Assembly: GCA_947567595.1 (NCBI GenBank) | Contig: CANOMQ010000006.1 | Coordinates: 62,001-126,000 of the forward strand | Origin: an uncultured Lachnospiraceae bacterium | GTDB taxonomy: Bacteria > Bacillota > Clostridia > Lachnospirales > Lachnospiraceae | DNA: 64,000 nt | Direction: 5' to 3' | Shown: in pieces, positions 43,274 to 51,864 of the stretch | Position numbering within the stretch: the first letter of the stretch is position 1 | Layout of the letters: every line of letters starts with the position of its first letter | Made by a program: the position numbers and the translations under genes | The notes under the pieces: model-generated | What the model was told of the DNA's origin: nothing | Databases searched by the model: none | The model's input: only the letters and a program-made list of their open reading frames with translations

Positions 43274-44782
43274 TTGTCAGAATATCGTTTGGAAATGCAT
43301 GATGTCGTAAAGACATTTCCGGGTGTCAGGGCACTGGGCGGCGCTCAGTTAAGGCTGCGTCCGGGAACGGTCCATGCTTTAATGGGGGAGAATGGCGCCG
43401 GCAAATCCACCCTTATGAAATGTATGTTCGGCATTTACCACATGGATGAAGGAGAAGTCATCTATGAGGGACAGAAGGTAGAGATTAAAGGACCTCTCGA
43501 TGCGCTGAACCGCGGTATTGCGATGGTGCATCAGGAACTGCAGCCGATTCCGGAAAGAAGTATCGGAGAGAACATTTATGTCGGGCGGTATCCGTTGAAG
43601 AAAATCGGGCCGCTGTCAGTAATCGATCATGATAAAATGTATGAGGATGCTGCAAGAGTGCTCAAAGAGGTTCACTTGGATTATGATCCCAAGGCAAAGC
43701 TGGGGACGCTTTCCGTTTCGCAGATGCAGCTTGTTGAGATTGCAAAGGCGGTTTCTGCGGATTGTAAGGTTTTGATTTTGGATGAGCCGACTTCGTCTTT
43801 GACCGCCGCAGAGGTGGAGGCGCTGTTTACCATTATCAATGAATTGCGCAGCAAGGGTGTTTCCATTGTCTACATCAGCCACAAAATGGATGAAATCCTG
43901 CGCATCAGCGATGAAGTTACCATTATGAGAGATGGTCAGTATATCGGTACATGGTCGGCGAAAGAACTGACCACGGATTTTATCATTACCAAGATGGTTG
44001 GACGTGAGCTTTCAGAATTGTATCCGACACGTGAGAATAAGCCCGGGGAAGTAGTTTTTGAGGTGGAGGATTTTACGTCCATCAATCCAAAGAGCTTCCG
44101 GCATGTTTCGTTCCAGTTGCGTAAAGGCGAAATCCTCGGTGTGGCAGGATTGGTAGGAGCACAGCGTACGGAACTGATGGAAGGGCTGTTTGGGCTTCGG
44201 TGCCATACCACGGGTAAGATTACCTATAACGGGACGGAAATTAAAATTACGCAGCCTAAGGACGCGATTAATAACGGCATTGCGATGCTGACCGAGGACC
44301 GGCGCGCCACGGGAATTTTGGGTGTGCTGTCCATTGCGGATAATGTTTCCATTGCCTCTTTAAATCAATATTTGATTGGCGGGGTTATGCTGGACGACGC
44401 GAAGATTGAAAAGCTTGTGCAGGAGAATGTCGCAAAGCTTTCCATCAAGACACCGTCCTCAAAAACACAAATTCAGTCGCTTTCCGGCGGAAACCAGCAG
44501 AAGGTGCTGATTAGCCGCTGGCTTGCCAATAATCCGGATGTCTTTATCATGGATGAGCCTACGCGCGGAATTGACGTTGGCGCCAAGTATGAGATTTACT
44601 GTATCATTGCAGAAATGGCAAAACAGGGGAAGAGCATCATCATGATTTCTTCGGAGATGAGTGAGCTAATCGGTATGTCAGACCGTATTATGGTTATGTG
44701 CGACGGCCGTGTGACCGGATTTGTGAATGGAGACGAGGCAAATCAGGAAAACATCATGGCGTTTGCAACGCAGTTTGAATAA
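43274..44782 (+). CDS. mglA: sugar ABC transporter ATP-binding protein MglA
   Basis: A 502-residue tandem ATPase. First domain: Walker A GENGAGKST (38-46), a degenerate signature LSVSQMQ and Walker B VLILDEPTSSL. Second domain: GLVGAQRTEL in place of Walker A, signature LSGGNQQ and VFIMDEPTRGIDVG. This asymmetric pattern is normal for MglA/RbsA. The start is TTG 43274, eight bases after GGGGG. It powers uptake through MglC. Confidence 0.95.
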   Translation: MSEYRLEMHDVVKTFPGVRALGGAQLRLRPGTVHALMGENGAGKSTLMKCMFGIYHMDEGEVIYEGQKVEIKGPLDALNRGIAMVHQELQPIPERSIGENIYVGRYPLKKIGPLSVIDHDKMYEDAARVLKEVHLDYDPKAKLGTLSVSQMQLVEIAKAVSADCKVLILDEPTSSLTAAEVEALFTIINELRSKGVSIVYISHKMDEILRISDEVTIMRDGQYIGTWSAKELTTDFIITKMVGRELSELYPTRENKPGEVVFEVEDFTSINPKSFRHVSFQLRKGEILGVAGLVGAQRTELMEGLFGLRCHTTGKITYNGTEIKITQPKDAINNGIAMLTEDRRATGILGVLSIADNVSIASLNQYLIGGVMLDDAKIEKLVQENVAKLSIKTPSSKTQIQSLSGGNQQKVLISRWLANNPDVFIMDEPTRGIDVGAKYEIYCIIAEMAKQGKSIIMISSEMSELIGMSDRIMVMCDGRVTGFVNGDEANQENIMAFATQFE

Positions 44783-44799
44783 GGAGGGGGATCATTATC

Positions 44800-45783
44800 A
44801 TGCAAAAATCTTTTAATTTTAAAAAATTCATATCCAACAATGCGATTATCATTTTGATTATTTTGCTTGCTTTGCTGACAGGACTTACAACCAAGAACTT
44901 TTTTAAGATAAACAATTTCAAGAATTTGGTAGTCAATGTATCTCCCAGATTCATCATTGCCTGCGGCGTTTCAGGCTGTCTGATTACAAAGGGTACGGAC
45001 TTGTCCGCAGGACGTGCGGTCGGTTTGGCGGCGTGTCTTTCGGCGATGCTGCTGCAGAGCCTGGATTATTCCGCACGTATGCTTCCGTGGATGCCGAATA
45101 TTCCGTGGCCCGTAGCGCTTCTTATCGTGATTGTGATTATGGGCTGCTTTGGCGGTGTCAATGGTGTTGTGGTTTCTTCGCTGAAGGTTCCTCCCTTTAT
45201 TGCAACACTGGGTATGCAGACGATTATTTACGGACTTTGCTCCCTGATTACCAATAACCAGCCGATGGGCGGTTATAAGAGCAGCTATCTGAAGGTGGCA
45301 AGCGGTTCTTTGGGGCCGATTCCTTACCTGATGATTTTTGCGGTTGTTGTAGGTGTTTATTTTTGGTTCCTGTATAATAAGACCCGTCATGGTAAATATA
45401 TGTATGCAATCGGCGGAAACGAAAGCGCTGCACAGGTTGCAGGCGTGAATGTAAAGGCTTCCCTGATCCGCATTTATGTTTTGGCAGGCTGTATGTATGC
45501 GCTGGCAGGCTTTTTGGTAGGCGCTAAGGCAGGCGGTGCGTCAACGGCAACAGGTAACGGCTATGAGCTTGAGGCAATCGCAGCATGTACCATCGGCGGC
45601 GTATCTGCAAACGGTGGTGTCGGACGTGTCGGCGGTATTTTGATTGGCGTACTGGTGTTCGAGATTTTGAAGATTTGTCTTCAGTTCCTCGGTGTTGACC
45701 CGGCTTATACATACATTGCACAAGGTCTTGTAATTGTGATTGCAGTTGCACTTGACTTGAGAAAGTATTTGCAGAAGAAATAA
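44800..45783 (+). CDS. mglC: sugar ABC transporter permease MglC
   Basis: A 327-residue BPD_transp_2 permease with about eight to ten membrane segments. Family motifs: GTDLSAGRAVGLAACLSAML, PPFIATLGMQTIIYG, YAIGGNESAAQVAGVNV and AGFLVGAKAGGASTATGNGY. AAGGAGGGGG precedes ATG 44800, 17 bases after mglA. It is the last transporter gene; a small membrane protein follows. Confidence 0.95.
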   Translation: MQKSFNFKKFISNNAIIILIILLALLTGLTTKNFFKINNFKNLVVNVSPRFIIACGVSGCLITKGTDLSAGRAVGLAACLSAMLLQSLDYSARMLPWMPNIPWPVALLIVIVIMGCFGGVNGVVVSSLKVPPFIATLGMQTIIYGLCSLITNNQPMGGYKSSYLKVASGSLGPIPYLMIFAVVVGVYFWFLYNKTRHGKYMYAIGGNESAAQVAGVNVKASLIRIYVLAGCMYALAGFLVGAKAGGASTATGNGYELEAIAACTIGGVSANGGVGRVGGILIGVLVFEILKICLQFLGVDPAYTYIAQGLVIVIAVALDLRKYLQKK

Positions 45784-45838
45784 GGCGGTGCGTGAAAAAA
45801 GAATGATTTGCAGACTGTAAGAAAGGGATTTGACCGTT

Positions 45839-46120
45839 ATGGAAGAAAAGCAGAAGAGCGAACCGGAAACCGTGCAGGAAATGACAGAAGATACGGCATT
45901 GGAAACCGTGCAGGAAACAACAGAAGATACGGCACCGGAAACCGTGCAGGAAGAGGAGAAGCAGACAAAGAATCAGTCGGGAGGCAGTATATTTGAGGGA
46001 ATTTACGATCGCCTTCCGGACATTTCCATCCGGTCTGTGGATCGGTTCATTATTCTTTGCGTGATTGCGTTTATTGCGGTCATCCTGATTGGCGTGCTCA
46101 AAGCGAATCATGTTTTCTGA
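45839..46120 (+). CDS. small membrane protein with acidic repeat
   Basis: A 93-residue protein of unknown function encoded 55 bases after mglC and before the operon terminator. Residues 9-38 are a Glu/Thr-rich repeat (EPETVQEMTEDTALETVQE) and the last 30 residues hold one membrane segment (FIILCVIAFIAVILIGVLK). So the acidic half is probably cytoplasmic or external next to the transporter. TTG 45830 is in frame, but ATG 45839 is more likely. It could be a regulatory or accessory subunit of the importer. Confidence 0.6.
   Translation: MEEKQKSEPETVQEMTEDTALETVQETTEDTAPETVQEEEKQTKNQSGGSIFEGIYDRLPDISIRSVDRFIILCVIAFIAVILIGVLKANHVF
45865..45952 (+). repeat. 36-base in-frame tandem repeat, 2.4 copies
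   Basis: Units at 45865-45900 and 45901-45936 differ at a few bases, with a partial third unit to 45952. Each encodes 12 residues of the form ETVQExTEDTAx. Such repeats change copy number easily by slippage. Confidence 0.85.
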
Positions 46121-46137
46121 TAAAGATTGAAACAAAG

Positions 46138-46180
46138 AACAGGCAGCGGCATTTTGAATGGAATGCGCTGCCTGTTTTTT
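46138..46180 (+). terminator. terminator of the mgl operon
   Basis: AACAGGCAGC pairs with GCTGCCTGTT, with an inner GCATT/AATGC stem, and is followed by TTTT. Confidence 0.9.
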
Positions 46181-46203
46181 ATGCATAGTGTGATATTGTA
46201 TAA

Positions 46204-46788
46204 TTAACCAAAATATCTGTCAAGCAATCCCTTAAGTGCCTTGCCGTGACGAGCCTCGTCCTTCGCCATCTCATGCACCGTATCATGAATAGCGTCCAAG
46301 TTGTTCATCTTCGCGCACTTCGCCAAATCAAACTTACCGTTTGTCGCACCAAACTCGCACTCAACTCTCCATGCAAGGTTTGACTTCGTATCAGCCTTCA
46401 TGTTCGGTTCTAAGTCCTCGCCTAAAATCTCAGCAAACTTTGCTGCGTGCTCTGCTTCTTCATAAGCAGCCTTCTCCCAGTAAAGACCAATCTCGGGATA
46501 ACCCTCTCTATGCGCGATACGAGCCATGCAAAGGTACATACCAACCTCAGCGCACTCGCCGTTGAAGTTTGCCTTAAGCTGGTCAAAGATATACTGCTTG
46601 TCAGCATCGCTGATTTCCGCGTTATTCTTAACTGTCTTTGCATAAATGCCATATTCATGCTCAGCCGCAAGCGTAACCTCGCCCTTTACCTCATTGAACT
46701 TGTCCGCCTTTGCGTGGCAAACCGGACACTCCGCCGGAGCAGCATCACCTTCATAAATGTAACCGCAAACACTACATACAAATTTCAT
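46204..46788 (-). CDS. reverse rubrerythrin
   Basis: A 194-residue non-haem di-iron peroxidase. The rubredoxin domain is at the N-terminus (Cys5, Cys8, Cys21, Cys24), the reverse of classical rubrerythrin, followed by a ferritin-like domain with the di-iron Glu/His ligands ([48 protein letters not shown]). It reduces hydrogen peroxide and limits oxidative damage in clostridia. GGAGG precedes ATG 46788. It lies 24 bases downstream of perR, so both come from the perR promoter. Confidence 0.9.
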   Translation of the reverse strand: MKFVCSVCGYIYEGDAAPAECPVCHAKADKFNEVKGEVTLAAEHEYGIYAKTVKNNAEISDADKQYIFDQLKANFNGECAEVGMYLCMARIAHREGYPEIGLYWEKAAYEEAEHAAKFAEILGEDLEPNMKADTKSNLAWRVECEFGATNGKFDLAKCAKMNNLDAIHDTVHEMAKDEARHGKALKGLLDRYFG

Positions 46789-46812
46789 ATTAAAATTCCT
46801 CCTTAAATAAAA

Positions 46813-47226
46813 TTAATTGACTTCATCACATGCGCCTTTTAAAAGGCATTCTCTGCAAATACCGCAGAAGTACAGCTTGTGTCCCATAATCTTCCCGTCA
46901 AAGCCTTGAGCAGCACGCTCGTCAATATCCGCATATGAATTGCTTTCCGCCGGAAGGTCAATGACAGCATTGCACTGATTGCATACAAAATGCTGGTGCG
47001 CGGCAGTGTCATAATCAAAATGATCAATGCCCAAATCGCCAAACTGCAGTTTTGCTATCATGCCCGCTTCGGCAAGCTGATTCAAATTACGGTAGACCGT
47101 GCCGAGACTAATGTTCGGAAATTCCGATTTTAAACCGGAATAGACAAGCTCCGCCGTAGGGTGGTCTTTACGGGTTTGCAGAAAGGAGAGAATTGCTGCA
47201 CGCTGGCGACTAAATTTCATTGCCAT
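46813..47226 (-). CDS. perR: Fur-family peroxide regulator PerR
   Basis: A 137-residue metalloregulator. Winged-helix part: FSRQRAAILSFLQTRKDHPT, NISLGTVYRNLNQLAEAGMI. Metal part: GIDHFDYDTAAHQHFVCNQC and CGICRECLLKGAC, giving the structural CxxC pairs. The HQHFxC pattern and the rubrerythrin partner favour PerR over Fur or Zur. GGAGG lies six bases before ATG 47226. A palindrome overlapping its own promoter indicates autoregulation. Confidence 0.85.
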   Translation of the reverse strand: MAMKFSRQRAAILSFLQTRKDHPTAELVYSGLKSEFPNISLGTVYRNLNQLAEAGMIAKLQFGDLGIDHFDYDTAAHQHFVCNQCNAVIDLPAESNSYADIDERAAQGFDGKIMGHKLYFCGICRECLLKGACDEVN

Positions 47227-47295
47227 AGTAATCCTCCATTCTCGCAGAACCGCGATTCCCTGTTGTTTCTTTTGCGTATGTAATCAAAACTAAAT

Positions 47296-47341
47296 CAGTA
47301 ATGATTACTGTTATTATATTTTGCCTATTTCAATTTGTCAA
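47296..47341 (-). promoter_or_regulatory. consensus promoter with PerR-type operator
   Basis: On the minus strand -35 TTGACA (47341-47336), 17-base spacer, -10 TATAAT (47318-47313). A perfect 15-base palindrome, CAGTAATGATTACTG (47296-47310), covers the expected transcription start and resembles PerR/Fur boxes (TAATnATTA core). Confidence 0.85.
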
Positions 47342-47514
47342 GTATTATTTTGAAAAAAATTATAAAAAATATAATTGAATATAAAAAATAAATTAAGAAA
47401 TCCCCAAATCCCTATATTTTAAAGGTGGGTATGATATAATGTCGATAGACATATACACGCCAGAACGGGCATGAACGTAAAAACTTCCAAAAAACACGGA
47501 GGCACATAAAAAGA

Positions 47515-48669
47515 ATGGAAAAAAAGCGCAAAAGCGGCATTAAGCTGACTGCAAAAATGATTATTTTATTTTTAGTAATTATTTTTGTTCCGACAATAGC
47601 GGCGGCAATGGTGTTTCTCGGGTTCGGCTACCATGAGAATATCGATATTATTCATGAGCTGTCGGAAGAAGGCATAATGATCGGAGAAATGGTCGGCAGA
47701 AATTTTTTAAAACATTTTACAATTATTATGATAGCAGTTCTTGCAATAACAAGTGTTATTATAACGAGCTGGATAAAGACGGATATTTATGATCCGTTAA
47801 AAGAAATTAATGTGGCAATGCAAAACATAGCGGACGGCAATTTTGATTACCATTTAACAGAAAGCCGCGACGACGAAATCGGACAGCTTTTCGGTAATTA
47901 TGAGCAGATGCGCCTTCGGCTCAAGGAAAACGCGGAGGAAAAAGCCGAAAACGAAAAAAAGCAAAAGGAGCTGGTAAGCAATATATCCCATGACCTTAAA
48001 ACACCGATTACTTCCATAAAAGGCTATGTGGAAGGCATAATGGACGGCGTCGCGAACACTCCTGAAAAGATGGATAAATATATCAAAACCATTTACAACA
48101 AAGCTAACGACATGGATCGGCTGATAAATGAACTGACCACATACTCTGGCATTGACTCCAACAAAATACCCTATCATTTCCACATTTTAAATGTATCCGA
48201 CTATTTTTCGGATTGCGTAGAGGAAATCGGACTTGACTTGGAGTCAAAAAACATTCATTTAAACTACACGAACCTCGCGCCGCCTGATACCTGCGTGGTG
48301 GCAGATCCGGAGCAGTTCAAAAAAGTCATCAACAACATTGTCAGCAACAGCGTGAAGTACATGGGACACGACAACGGCGTGATTTCAATCCGCATACAGG
48401 ATGACATCGAATCCGTCAAAATTGAAATCGAGGACAACGGCAAAGGAATCGCGTCAAAAGACATCGGAAATATTTTTGAACGGTTTTACCGGACAGATGC
48501 CTCGCGCTGTTCCATGCAGGGCGGCAGCGGTATTGGACTAAGCATTGTCAAAAAAATAGTCGAGGATCACGGCGGCTACGTATGGGCGACTAGCAAAGAA
48601 GGCGAAGGCACCTGTATGCATTTCGTGTTACGCAAATACATGAAAAATAATGACGAAGTAATTATATAG
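47515..48669 (+). CDS. sensor histidine kinase
   Basis: A 384-residue membrane kinase of the OmpR/PhoR class. Two membrane segments (about 14-36 and 66-86) enclose a very short external loop of some 30 residues, so it may sense within the membrane. HAMP follows (YDPLKEINVAMQNIADGNFD), then HisKA with SNISHDLKTPITSIKGYVEG (phospho-His about 158) and an ATPase domain (NNIVSNSVKYM, IEDNGKGI, GGSGIGLSIVKKI). The response regulator starts 32 bases downstream. TATAAT at 47435 could be its -10, with a weak -35. Confidence 0.9.
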   Translation: MEKKRKSGIKLTAKMIILFLVIIFVPTIAAAMVFLGFGYHENIDIIHELSEEGIMIGEMVGRNFLKHFTIIMIAVLAITSVIITSWIKTDIYDPLKEINVAMQNIADGNFDYHLTESRDDEIGQLFGNYEQMRLRLKENAEEKAENEKKQKELVSNISHDLKTPITSIKGYVEGIMDGVANTPEKMDKYIKTIYNKANDMDRLINELTTYSGIDSNKIPYHFHILNVSDYFSDCVEEIGLDLESKNIHLNYTNLAPPDTCVVADPEQFKKVINNIVSNSVKYMGHDNGVISIRIQDDIESVKIEIEDNGKGIASKDIGNIFERFYRTDASRCSMQGGSGIGLSIVKKIVEDHGGYVWATSKEGEGTCMHFVLRKYMKNNDEVII

Positions 48670-48701
48670 GAAGGAAACTTGAAAAAACAAGGAGGAATAA
48701 C

Positions 48702-49391
48702 ATGAGCAAAATATTGATTGTAGAAGACGAGGAAGCGATTGCAGAGCTGGAAAAGGATTATCTTGAGCTAAATGATTTTGAGGTAACGATGGAAAACAGC
48801 GGCGACACAGGACTTGCAACAGCGCTCTCAGAAGATTTCGACTTAATCATACTCGACCTCATGCTTCCCGGCATTGACGGTTTTGAAATCTGCAGACGCA
48901 TCCGCGAGGACAAAAACGTACCGATTTTAATGGTATCCGCCAAAAAAGACGACATCGACAAAATCCGTGGCTTAGGCTTAGGCGCGGACGATTACCTCAC
49001 CAAGCCCTTTAGCCCGAGCGAGCTTGTGGCAAGGGTAAAAGCTCACATGGCACGTTACGAACGTCTCGTCGGCAGCCACGCAAAGGAAAACGACATTATC
49101 GAAATCCGCGGAATCCGCATTGACAAAACCGCAAGACGCGTATTTATCAACGACGAAGAAAAAACTTTCACCACCAAGGAATTTGACCTCTTAACCTTCC
49201 TCGCGGAAAACCCGAACCACGTTTTCACCAAAGAAGAAATCTTTAGGGAAATTTGGGATATGGACTCCATCGGCGACATTGCAACCGTCACCGTTCATAT
49301 TAAAAAAATCCGCGAAAAAATTGAAACTGACACCAGCAAGCCGCAGTATATTGAAACCATTTGGGGTGTTGGGTATCGGTTTAAGGTATAA
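48702..49391 (+). CDS. OmpR-family response regulator
   Basis: A 229-residue regulator. Receiver: ILIVEDEEAIAELEKDYLEL, phospho-Asp in LIILDLMLPGIDGFE, PILMVSAK, DDYLTKPFSPSEL. The winged-helix output domain shows FTTKEFDLLTFLAENPNHVF and GDIATVTVHIKKIREKIE with the closing TIWGVGYRFKV. It pairs with the kinase upstream. No transport or resistance gene lies next to the pair, so the regulon is unknown. Confidence 0.95.
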   Translation: MSKILIVEDEEAIAELEKDYLELNDFEVTMENSGDTGLATALSEDFDLIILDLMLPGIDGFEICRRIREDKNVPILMVSAKKDDIDKIRGLGLGADDYLTKPFSPSELVARVKAHMARYERLVGSHAKENDIIEIRGIRIDKTARRVFINDEEKTFTTKEFDLLTFLAENPNHVFTKEEIFREIWDMDSIGDIATVTVHIKKIREKIETDTSKPQYIETIWGVGYRFKV

Positions 49392-49430
49392 AATAACAGG
49401 CAATATTTTACAGGCATAGGGACTTTTGAA

Positions 49431-50108
49431 ATGGACAAAATGATAGTGTACGAAGACAACGTACTTCTGATAATCCACAAGCCCGCAGGAATAGCGACAC
49501 AGACGTCGCGTATCGGACAGGCGGACGTGGTATCAGAGCTAAAAAATTACAGAAAAATCAAGGGTGAAAACACTTATATCGGAGTGATACACCGACTTGA
49601 CCAACCAGTTGAAGGACTGTTAGTATTTGCAAAAAACCAGTCCGCGGCAGAAATCCTAAGCCGTCAGCTTCAGGACAATACCCTGAAAAAAAGCTATCTT
49701 GCACTCGTGTACGGAGAGCTTACCCAAAATACAGGCGGGAACCTTACGGATTTTTTGCAAAAAGACAATCGCACAAACCTTACGAAAATCGTAAACGAAG
49801 GAACAGGCGGAGCAAAGAAAGCAGTCCTGAACTGGAAATGGGAAAAAACTTATCAGGGCAAGGACTGTTCGATGGTGGAGGTGGAACTTCTCACCGGAAG
49901 ACATCATCAAATACGGGTACAGCTTGCAAATGCCGGGATGCCGCTTCTTGGCGACATGAAATACGGCACGGTTGCGTCAAAAGCCCTGACAAAAAAGCTA
50001 GGCATAAAAAATACCGCCCTTTTAGCGCATAAATTGACGCTATTGCACCCAAAAACAGGACAATATCTTGAATATGTGACCGATTGGAAAGTGCCGCCGA
50101 TACAATAG
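49431..50108 (+). CDS. RluA-family pseudouridine synthase
   Basis: A 225-residue enzyme that converts uridine to pseudouridine in RNA. The catalytic Asp57 lies in the motif GVIHRLDQPVEGLLVFAK; KSYLALVYGEL and LLTGRHHQIRVQLANAGMPL, LGDMKYG are further RluA family blocks. It lacks an S4 domain, so it is of the short RluA/YlyB-like kind; the exact RNA target is unknown. It starts 39 bases after the response regulator and may be read from the same message. Confidence 0.9.
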   Translation: MDKMIVYEDNVLLIIHKPAGIATQTSRIGQADVVSELKNYRKIKGENTYIGVIHRLDQPVEGLLVFAKNQSAAEILSRQLQDNTLKKSYLALVYGELTQNTGGNLTDFLQKDNRTNLTKIVNEGTGGAKKAVLNWKWEKTYQGKDCSMVEVELLTGRHHQIRVQLANAGMPLLGDMKYGTVASKALTKKLGIKNTALLAHKLTLLHPKTGQYLEYVTDWKVPPIQ

Positions 50109-50144
50109 CAGCATTTTTCTGATAAAAATAATATAATGTTTGAG

Positions 50145-50173
50145 TTGACACATTTTTTGGAAACAAGTATAAT
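50145..50173 (+). promoter_or_regulatory. perfect consensus sigma-A promoter
   Basis: TTGACA (50145-50150), exactly 17 bases, TATAAT (50168-50173), about 98 bases before the start at 50271. All 12 consensus bases match. Confidence 0.9.
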
Positions 50174-50270
50174 AATAATACACGTAATTCACTCATACAA
50201 GGTTAAAGGATTACAACAGGCTTACAAGTGAACTCGTTAATAGGGGAGTAGCACAAAGGAGGCCAAAAGT

Positions 50271-50657
50271 ATGGATGGAATGCAGAATTGGACAACTTAT
50301 TTAGAGACAATGCGCAATCGTTTGTTGCTCGTCAACGATGCCGACAGCTTGATTTCCGTTCTGACTGATGTTAAAAATATACCCATCGCGCTGTCAACGA
50401 TTGAAGATGTGACGGACGGCACAGGACTGAACATGTCGCTTTCGGTAATCTGCTCAGAGGTCAAGGTTGTGGGCAGGGTAATGTGTCTTGTGAGCGACGA
50501 TATGTTCACAACGGTACAGCTAAACCTGAATACGGTTAAAAAAATTAACTCAAAAATTTCAGTAGACAGAAAAGGCGTCGTAATGAAGCTGTCGCTCAAA
50601 AACGGCGCGGAGTTTTTATTGATGTTTCATACGGATTTTGTAGAAGAGGACGAGTAA
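50271..50657 (+). CDS. conserved-looking protein of unknown function
   Basis: A 128-residue cytosolic protein without membrane segment or metal motif that I do not recognise. It opens with a helix (QNWTTYLETMRNRLLLVND) and continues as alternating strands (LSVICSEVKVVGRVMCLVSD, VVMKLSLKNGAEFLLMF) with an acidic end. AAGGAGG precedes ATG 50271. A perfect consensus promoter drives it, so it is probably abundant. A MerR-type regulator with its own promoter follows after 107 bases. Confidence 0.65.
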   Translation: MDGMQNWTTYLETMRNRLLLVNDADSLISVLTDVKNIPIALSTIEDVTDGTGLNMSLSVICSEVKVVGRVMCLVSDDMFTTVQLNLNTVKKINSKISVDRKGVVMKLSLKNGAEFLLMFHTDFVEEDE

Positions 50658-50722
50658 TTGTGGAAGTTGCAGCGATAAGCCGCGACAATGGATTAGCGAA
50701 GGAAAATCTATTGTTGCGGTTT

Positions 50723-50731
50723 TGTTATAAT
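50723..50731 (+). promoter_or_regulatory. extended -10 promoter before the MerR gene
   Basis: TG-T-TATAAT at 50723-50731, an extended -10 element, 33 bases before the start at 50765. No clear -35 box is present. Confidence 0.5.
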
Positions 50732-50764
50732 AGAGGAAATCTATGAAAAGTCGGGGTGATAGGA

Positions 50765-51598
50765 ATGAAATACAATACAAATGACTTGTCAGAAATACTT
50801 GATGTCACGACAAACACAATTCGCCGGTATGAGGATAAAGGGTTCCTCAATCCAGAAAGAAATGAGCAGAACGGCTACCGTTCCTTTGACAGCGGCGATT
50901 TGGAAAAGGCAATCTACATAGGGCGATACCGCAAAATCGGCTTTGACCATAATGATATCGCAAACCTGTTTCAGGAAAATTTGGGCATGGGGCTGCGGCG
51001 CTTTCATAAGAAAATGAACGAGATTGACGAGAAAATCTCCGCGCTTATGGCAACGCGCCACATGCTGAACGACGACATCATCCTCATGGAAAGAGGGATT
51101 GCCAATAAAGGCGAAATATTCGAAAAGACCTGCCGTGCATTTTATTACATTCTGTACCACGACAAAGGACGAATCCATACGGACGGCAAAAACGGCGAGG
51201 CATACCGGAAATTCATGGAGGAGTGCCCCGAGATAAAGTATATTTATATTTTTGACAAGAAAAATGTCGAAAACCAAAATCTCGTATACAGCGAGGGCAT
51301 TGCTTCCAACGAAATATTCACAGGTCTGTACGGGGTGGAAGTCGAGCCGCCCATTCAATACTATAAAAGACGCCACAGCCTGATGCGCTTCGCGCGGCTT
51401 CCCATTGACATGGAAAAGGAAGAACAGATGTCGCAGGCAGAGCTGAGACAGGCGCTTTACGGCGGTTTCTTGGAATATGCCGGGCAAAATCATCTTAAAA
51501 TAACAGGCGATATGATTGGGATAAAAATAGGATTTTCCCGTGAGGAGGGCAGGGAGTGGCAGTATGTATTCCTAAACCTTCCGGTGGAAAAAATGTAA
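50765..51598 (+). CDS. MerR-family transcriptional regulator with large effector domain
   Basis: A 277-residue regulator. Residues 1-70 are the MerR winged helix (LSEILDVTTNTIRRYEDKGF, ERNEQNGYRSFDSGDLEKAI). A coiled-coil helix follows (FHKKMNEIDEKISALMATRH), then a 150-residue effector domain that looks like a GyrI/AraC-type ligand-binding fold (RFARLPIDMEKEEQMSQAEL, IKIGFSREEGREWQYVFLNL). The ligand is unknown. ATG 50765 is preferred to GTG 50756 because GGGGTG lies six bases upstream. Confidence 0.8.
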   Translation: MKYNTNDLSEILDVTTNTIRRYEDKGFLNPERNEQNGYRSFDSGDLEKAIYIGRYRKIGFDHNDIANLFQENLGMGLRRFHKKMNEIDEKISALMATRHMLNDDIILMERGIANKGEIFEKTCRAFYYILYHDKGRIHTDGKNGEAYRKFMEECPEIKYIYIFDKKNVENQNLVYSEGIASNEIFTGLYGVEVEPPIQYYKRRHSLMRFARLPIDMEKEEQMSQAELRQALYGGFLEYAGQNHLKITGDMIGIKIGFSREEGREWQYVFLNLPVEKM

Positions 51599-51603
51599 AA
51601 AAA

Positions 51604-51638
51604 GTGAGGGCAGAAAAAAGCTGCTCTCATTTTTTTTT
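51604..51638 (+). terminator. terminator of the MerR gene
   Basis: GTGAGGGCAG pairs with CTGCTCTCAT (one G-U) around AAAAAAG and is followed by nine Ts. Confidence 0.85.
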
Positions 51639-51663
51639 GTAAAGTTTTTACCAAAAAAATCGC

Positions 51664-51817
51664 ACCGTGCCCGTGCACGAGATTGTGGATAATACACAAA
51701 AAAGAATTAAAATTTTGTAAAATAAAGACTATTTAATTATTCTACAAATTTTGGTAATATATAAGGTACATAGAAAGCTTTTTAAACGAAAAAAAGCAAA
51801 TGTTGCACGAGCACGGA
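51664..51817 (+). promoter_or_regulatory. structured leader of the giant lyase gene
   Basis: CCGTGCCCGTGCA (51665-51677) can pair with TGCACGAGCACGG (51804-51816), 12 of 13 positions, across about 125 bases. Local alternatives exist: CGTGC-CCGT-GCACG at the 5' side, and GCACG-N8-CGTGC (51811-51828) near the start codon. Whether the 5' arm is transcribed is not known, because no clear -10/-35 pair was found; TAATATATAA at 51753 could be a -10 region. Confidence 0.3.
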
Positions 51818-51864
51818 AAGGAACGTGCCGCGCGGGGACAACCAACATGAGAAGGAGGAAGGAT

